Positions 6,088-8,028 of a stretch of DNA of 8,028 bases are shown in pieces. Numbering within the stretch: position 1 is the stretch's first letter; every line of letters begins with the position of its first letter. Both the position numbers and the translations under genes were made by a program. Origin of the DNA: WTJD01 sp964225175. Lineage in GTDB: Bacteria > Pseudomonadota > Gammaproteobacteria > Xanthomonadales > SZUA-36. Location: NCBI GenBank assembly GCA_964225175.1, contig CAXQNK010000060.1:1-8028 (forward strand), read 5' to 3'. Under the pieces are notes generated by a model. It worked only from the letters and a program-made list of their open reading frames with translations. It did no database searches and had not been told where the DNA came from.

Positions 6088-6115
6088 GTGACACAATATA
6101 TTGTGTTTTTATGAA
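6088..6115 (+). promoter_or_regulatory. Possible promoter for the protease gene overlapping NrdR box 1
   Basis: GTGACA (6088-6093, five of six bases of the -35 consensus) is followed at 16 bases by TATGAA (6110-6115, four of six of the -10 consensus). If used, box 1 would lie across the -35 and spacer, so binding would repress it. The leader to ATG 6274 would be about 150 bases. This is a weak motif match in an AT-rich stretch. Confidence 0.25.
6091..6106. promoter_or_regulatory. NrdR box 1 (perfect palindrome)
   Basis: ACACAATATATTGTGT is a perfect 16-base palindrome and fits the NrdR-box consensus acaCwAtATaTwGtgt at every position. NrdR is the zinc-finger/ATP-cone repressor that senses ATP and dATP and controls ribonucleotide reductase genes. 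The box lies 30 bases before the HNH start codon and 168 bases before the protease start codon. The match is seen; binding is inferred. Confidence 0.75.
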
Positions 6116-6122
6116 TACTTTT

Positions 6123-6138
6123 TGACTATATATCCGGA
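6123..6138. promoter_or_regulatory. NrdR box 2 (degenerate partner)
   Basis: TGACTATATATCCGGA matches 10 of 16 consensus positions, including the continuous core aCTATATAT, but its right arm is degenerate. It starts 16 bases after box 1, giving 32 bases centre to centre (about three helical turns). This is the usual arrangement of tandem NrdR sites with one strong and one weaker box. Phasing is the main support; alone it would not be called. Confidence 0.5.
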
Positions 6139-6155
6139 ATCGGAGTTTGGCGCAA
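6127..6155 (-). promoter_or_regulatory. Possible promoter for the HNH-exonuclease operon overlapping NrdR box 2
   Basis: On the minus strand TTGCGC (6155-6150) and TATATA (6132-6127) are 17 bases apart. Box 2 covers this -10, and box 1 would lie just downstream of the start site. An alternative pair, TAGTCA (6128-6123) with CACAAT (6105-6100), also 17 bases apart, would overlap both boxes. Neither is strong; the choice is open. Confidence 0.25.
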
Positions 6156-6273
6156 CCATTCCGGGCCATTGTGAGTGGCCGCCATAGTGACTCGAGAGCG
6201 TCTCGGGACCCGCCGAACGAACTGAAGCGCGGGTGCATGGTCAAATCGAAACGCTGATTTGCTGGAGAGTGTA

Positions 6274-7614
6274 ATGAACCGCTTGCTTTGTTTCGTCCTC
6301 GCCCTGACAGCCGGGGTTGCTGAAGCTGCGTTGCCTGCATCGGTCGGCAATGAACCGCTGCCGTCCTTGGCGCCCATTTTGGAAGAGGTGACGCCGTCGG
6401 TAGTCAATGTTTACACTCAAACCCGCTATCGCGTTCGCAGCCCGTTGCTGGATGACCCGATATTCCGGCGTTTTTTCAACATACCGGATGTGCCGCGCGA
6501 GCGAGTATCACAGAGCCTGGGTTCCGGCGTGGTGGTGGATGCCGAGCGGGGTTACGTGCTGACCAATAACCACGTGATTGCCGGTGCCGACGATATTGCT
6601 GTAACGCTCAAAGACGGGCGCAGCCTGGCAGGAACGCTTATCGGGACCGATCCTGAGACCGATCTCGCCGTGATCCAGGTCGCTGCGGAAAACCTAAGTG
6701 CATTGACGCTCGCCGATTCGGATCAAATGCGGGTAGGCGATTTTGTCGTGGCGGTTGGCAATCCGTTTGGTCTGGGCCAAACCGTCACCTCCGGAATCGT
6801 CAGCGCGTTAGGGCGAACGGGCGTCAGGGGGCTGGAGTTCCAGAATTTCATTCAAACGGATGCGTCGATCAACCCTGGAAATTCAGGCGGCGCGCTGATC
6901 AATTTGCGTGGTGAGCTGGTGGGTATTAACAGCGCTATTTTCACCCCCAGCGGCGGCAATGTAGGGATTGGGTTCGCGATTCCCTCAGGCATGGCCCGTT
7001 TCGTGATGCAACAACTGGTCCAGTTTGGGGAAGTCCGTCGCGGAACCCTGGGCATGATCGTGCAGGACCTGACCAGCGAGCTGGCCGGCGCATTTGGCGT
7101 TGAGCCCGGCGGTGGCGCTCTGGTGGCCGAAGTCCTTGAGAATTCCGCGGCACAGGCTGCCGGTCTGCAGCCCGGTGATGTCATTCTCAGCCTCGCTGCG
7201 CGACCCATTCGCAATGCGCAGGATTTCATGAATGCAGAGGGCCAGGTTCCGGTCGGAGGGGAAGTCCAGATTAAATTTGTCAGAGATCGCTCCTCGCGTG
7301 AAATGCAATTGGTCATTCAGCCTCCACCACGACTGGAAGGCGCAGATCTTGATACCCGTCTGGAAGGTGCCGTATTCAGCGAGTTGCCGCCCCGCTTGCG
7401 CAGCGAGCGTGAGGCGGGTGTCCTGCTGGAGCAATTGGCAGAGGACAGCCGGTTGGCCTGGAAAGGATTAAGAGAAGGCGATGTCATCACGGGCGCCAAT
7501 CGCCGACGAGTGCGTGATCTCACAGAATTCCGCGCCGCCATTGCGGTGTCGGGCAGTTCCATGCTGTTGCAGATTCTGCGAAACGGCGAAGTTTACATCG
7601 CGCGAATCCAATAG
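6274..7614 (+). CDS. Periplasmic serine endoprotease, DegQ/DegP (HtrA) family
   Basis: The predicted 446-residue protein has a signal peptide (NRLLCFVLALTAGVAEA, 2-18), so it acts in the periplasm, where HtrA proteases degrade misfolded proteins. The trypsin-like domain covers about 30-250: LGSGVVV (82-88), catalytic H100 in LTNNHVIAG, D130 in PETDLAVI, and S204 in INPGNSGGAL. AVGNPFGL (160-167) and GIGFAIPS (231-238) are further family blocks. PDZ1 covers about 255-350 (RGTLGMIVQDL; AAGLQPGDVILSL) and PDZ2 about 375-446 (AGVLLEQL; GLREGDVITGANRR). Two PDZ domains and the length fit DegQ/MucD/DegP rather than single-PDZ, membrane-anchored DegS. The ribosome site GGAGAG (6264-6269) supports ATG 6274 over TTG 6259. 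It is divergent from the HNH gene, sharing a 212-base gap with NrdR-like boxes. The paralogue cannot be fixed without comparison, so no symbol is given. Confidence 0.94.
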   Translation: MNRLLCFVLALTAGVAEAALPASVGNEPLPSLAPILEEVTPSVVNVYTQTRYRVRSPLLDDPIFRRFFNIPDVPRERVSQSLGSGVVVDAERGYVLTNNHVIAGADDIAVTLKDGRSLAGTLIGTDPETDLAVIQVAAENLSALTLADSDQMRVGDFVVAVGNPFGLGQTVTSGIVSALGRTGVRGLEFQNFIQTDASINPGNSGGALINLRGELVGINSAIFTPSGGNVGIGFAIPSGMARFVMQQLVQFGEVRRGTLGMIVQDLTSELAGAFGVEPGGGALVAEVLENSAAQAAGLQPGDVILSLAARPIRNAQDFMNAEGQVPVGGEVQIKFVRDRSSREMQLVIQPPPRLEGADLDTRLEGAVFSELPPRLRSEREAGVLLEQLAEDSRLAWKGLREGDVITGANRRRVRDLTEFRAAIAVSGSSMLLQILRNGEVYIARIQ

Positions 7615-7738
7615 CCTCGCAGACGCTGCTTTCTTGATGGGGCAGCTACCATGCACAGCACGGAGACTGCCCGGCTCAGCCCTGTTTCCGGCCCCTGACT
7701 TGGCATACACTGTGGCCGGGGTTTGACTGGAGAATTCA
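7615..7738 (+). other. Intergenic region between protease and aminopeptidase genes
   Basis: This 124-base gap has no intrinsic terminator. There is a 6-bp inverted repeat CCGGCC/GGCCGG (7688-7693 and 7714-7719). TTGGCA at 7700-7705 resembles a -35 element but has only a poor -10 partner. The two genes may be cotranscribed or the promoter may be unrecognised. Confidence 0.4.
7729..7732 (+). promoter_or_regulatory. Ribosome binding site deciding a TTG start
   Basis: GGAG sits 6 bases before TTG 7739. An in-frame TGA at 7724-7726 excludes any start further upstream, and the next in-frame ATG is only at 7814, inside conserved-looking sequence. Confidence 0.7.
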
Positions 7739-8028
7739 TTGGGTTTCGAACGCGAGCAAGACACAGCAACCATTCCCCTGATCCCGCTGCGCCCCACCGA
7801 GTTGGATGACTGGATGGACACAGTGCCCGGGCGACATCATCGTTGGTTGCAGGACACTGACTTTGACGCCCAACCGGGGCAATGGCGTGCCCTGCCAGGC
7901 ACCGAGGGCCATGTGGAGGCCGTGGTGTTTGGCATGGCTGAGGAAGGGTGGCTGTACCAACTGGCTCAACTGCCCTGGGTACTGCCAAAGGGCTGTTACC
8001 GTCTCGAATCTGACTGGTCCAAAGAGGC
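7739..8028 (+). CDS. Leucyl aminopeptidase (M17) family protein, N-terminal part (partial)
   Basis: The frame is open from TTG 7739 to the end of the window, about 96 codons. The readable segment includes LRPTELDDWMDTVPGRHHRW, FDAQPGQWRALPG, a strand HVEAVVFGM and YQLAQLPWVLPKGCYRLE. This pattern (a helix ending HRWL, FxAxPGQ, a strand with VVFG followed by LP..LPxGxYRL) resembles the N-terminal domain of the M17 leucyl aminopeptidase-like family. In that family the metal-binding catalytic half lies C-terminal, outside this window. The enzyme would be a cytoplasmic aminopeptidase acting on short peptides. The start is set by the GGAG site and the upstream in-frame stop. The assignment rests on partial N-terminal similarity recalled from memory, without any catalytic residue visible; it could be another peptidase-like protein. 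Confidence 0.7.
   Translation, partial: MGFEREQDTATIPLIPLRPTELDDWMDTVPGRHHRWLQDTDFDAQPGQWRALPGTEGHVEAVVFGMAEEGWLYQLAQLPWVLPKGCYRLESDWSKE

Noticed and set aside
6091..6106. Palindrome as a transcription terminator hairpin
   Set aside because: The 16-base sequence is AT-rich, has no real loop as a perfect dyad, and lies between divergent start codons, so an operator is the better reading despite the short T-run that follows.

Overview
The window reads as a gammaproteobacterial chromosome segment of moderately high GC. All proteins are of proteobacterial type, genes are tightly packed, Shine-Dalgarno sites are mostly clear, and there are no tRNA or rRNA genes, insertion sequences, phage genes or CRISPR arrays. 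The exact order cannot be fixed by eye. Everything looks like core or near-core genome rather than a mobile island.

Layout. (1) 2-1181 (+): the 3' end of S-adenosylhomocysteine hydrolase (ahcY), a 130-base spacer with two perfect hairpins, then metF; both act in the activated methyl cycle. (2) 3022-1253 (-): a three-gene block of a Nudix hydrolase, an exported isoaspartyl peptidase/L-asparaginase of the Thr-nucleophile type, and a 62-residue two-helix membrane protein. Genes are 13-17 bases apart, so probably one operon. (3) 3167-4555 (+): an exported protein of unknown function with a helical N-terminal part and a beta-propeller-like C-terminal part, divergent from the Nudix gene. (4) 6061-4569 (-): an HNH endonuclease-family gene and a stand-alone 5'-3' exonuclease (flap nuclease) gene, joined by a 4-base ATGA overlap. 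(5) 6274-7614 (+): a periplasmic DegQ/DegP-type serine protease with two PDZ domains, divergent from the HNH gene. (6) 7739-8028 (+): the start of an M17 leucyl aminopeptidase-family gene that begins with TTG and runs off the window.

The most notable signal is between the HNH gene and the protease gene. A perfect 16-base palindrome, ACACAATATATTGTGT (6091-6106), fits the published NrdR-box consensus at every position. A degenerate second copy lies at 6123-6138, exactly 32 bases centre to centre, the phase typical of paired NrdR boxes at ribonucleotide reductase promoters. No ribonucleotide reductase gene is in the window. The nearer gene is the HNH nuclease, 30 bases away, which is coupled to the flap exonuclease. 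The inferred story is a two-nuclease operon controlled by the (d)ATP-sensing repressor NrdR, tying DNA processing to nucleotide supply. The boxes are seen directly; the regulation and the joint role of the nucleases are inference.

Other points are the structured ahcY-metF spacer, the signal peptide on an asparaginase type that is often cytoplasmic, and the unassigned exported propeller protein. No intergenic stretch exceeds 300 bases; the longest is 6062-6273.
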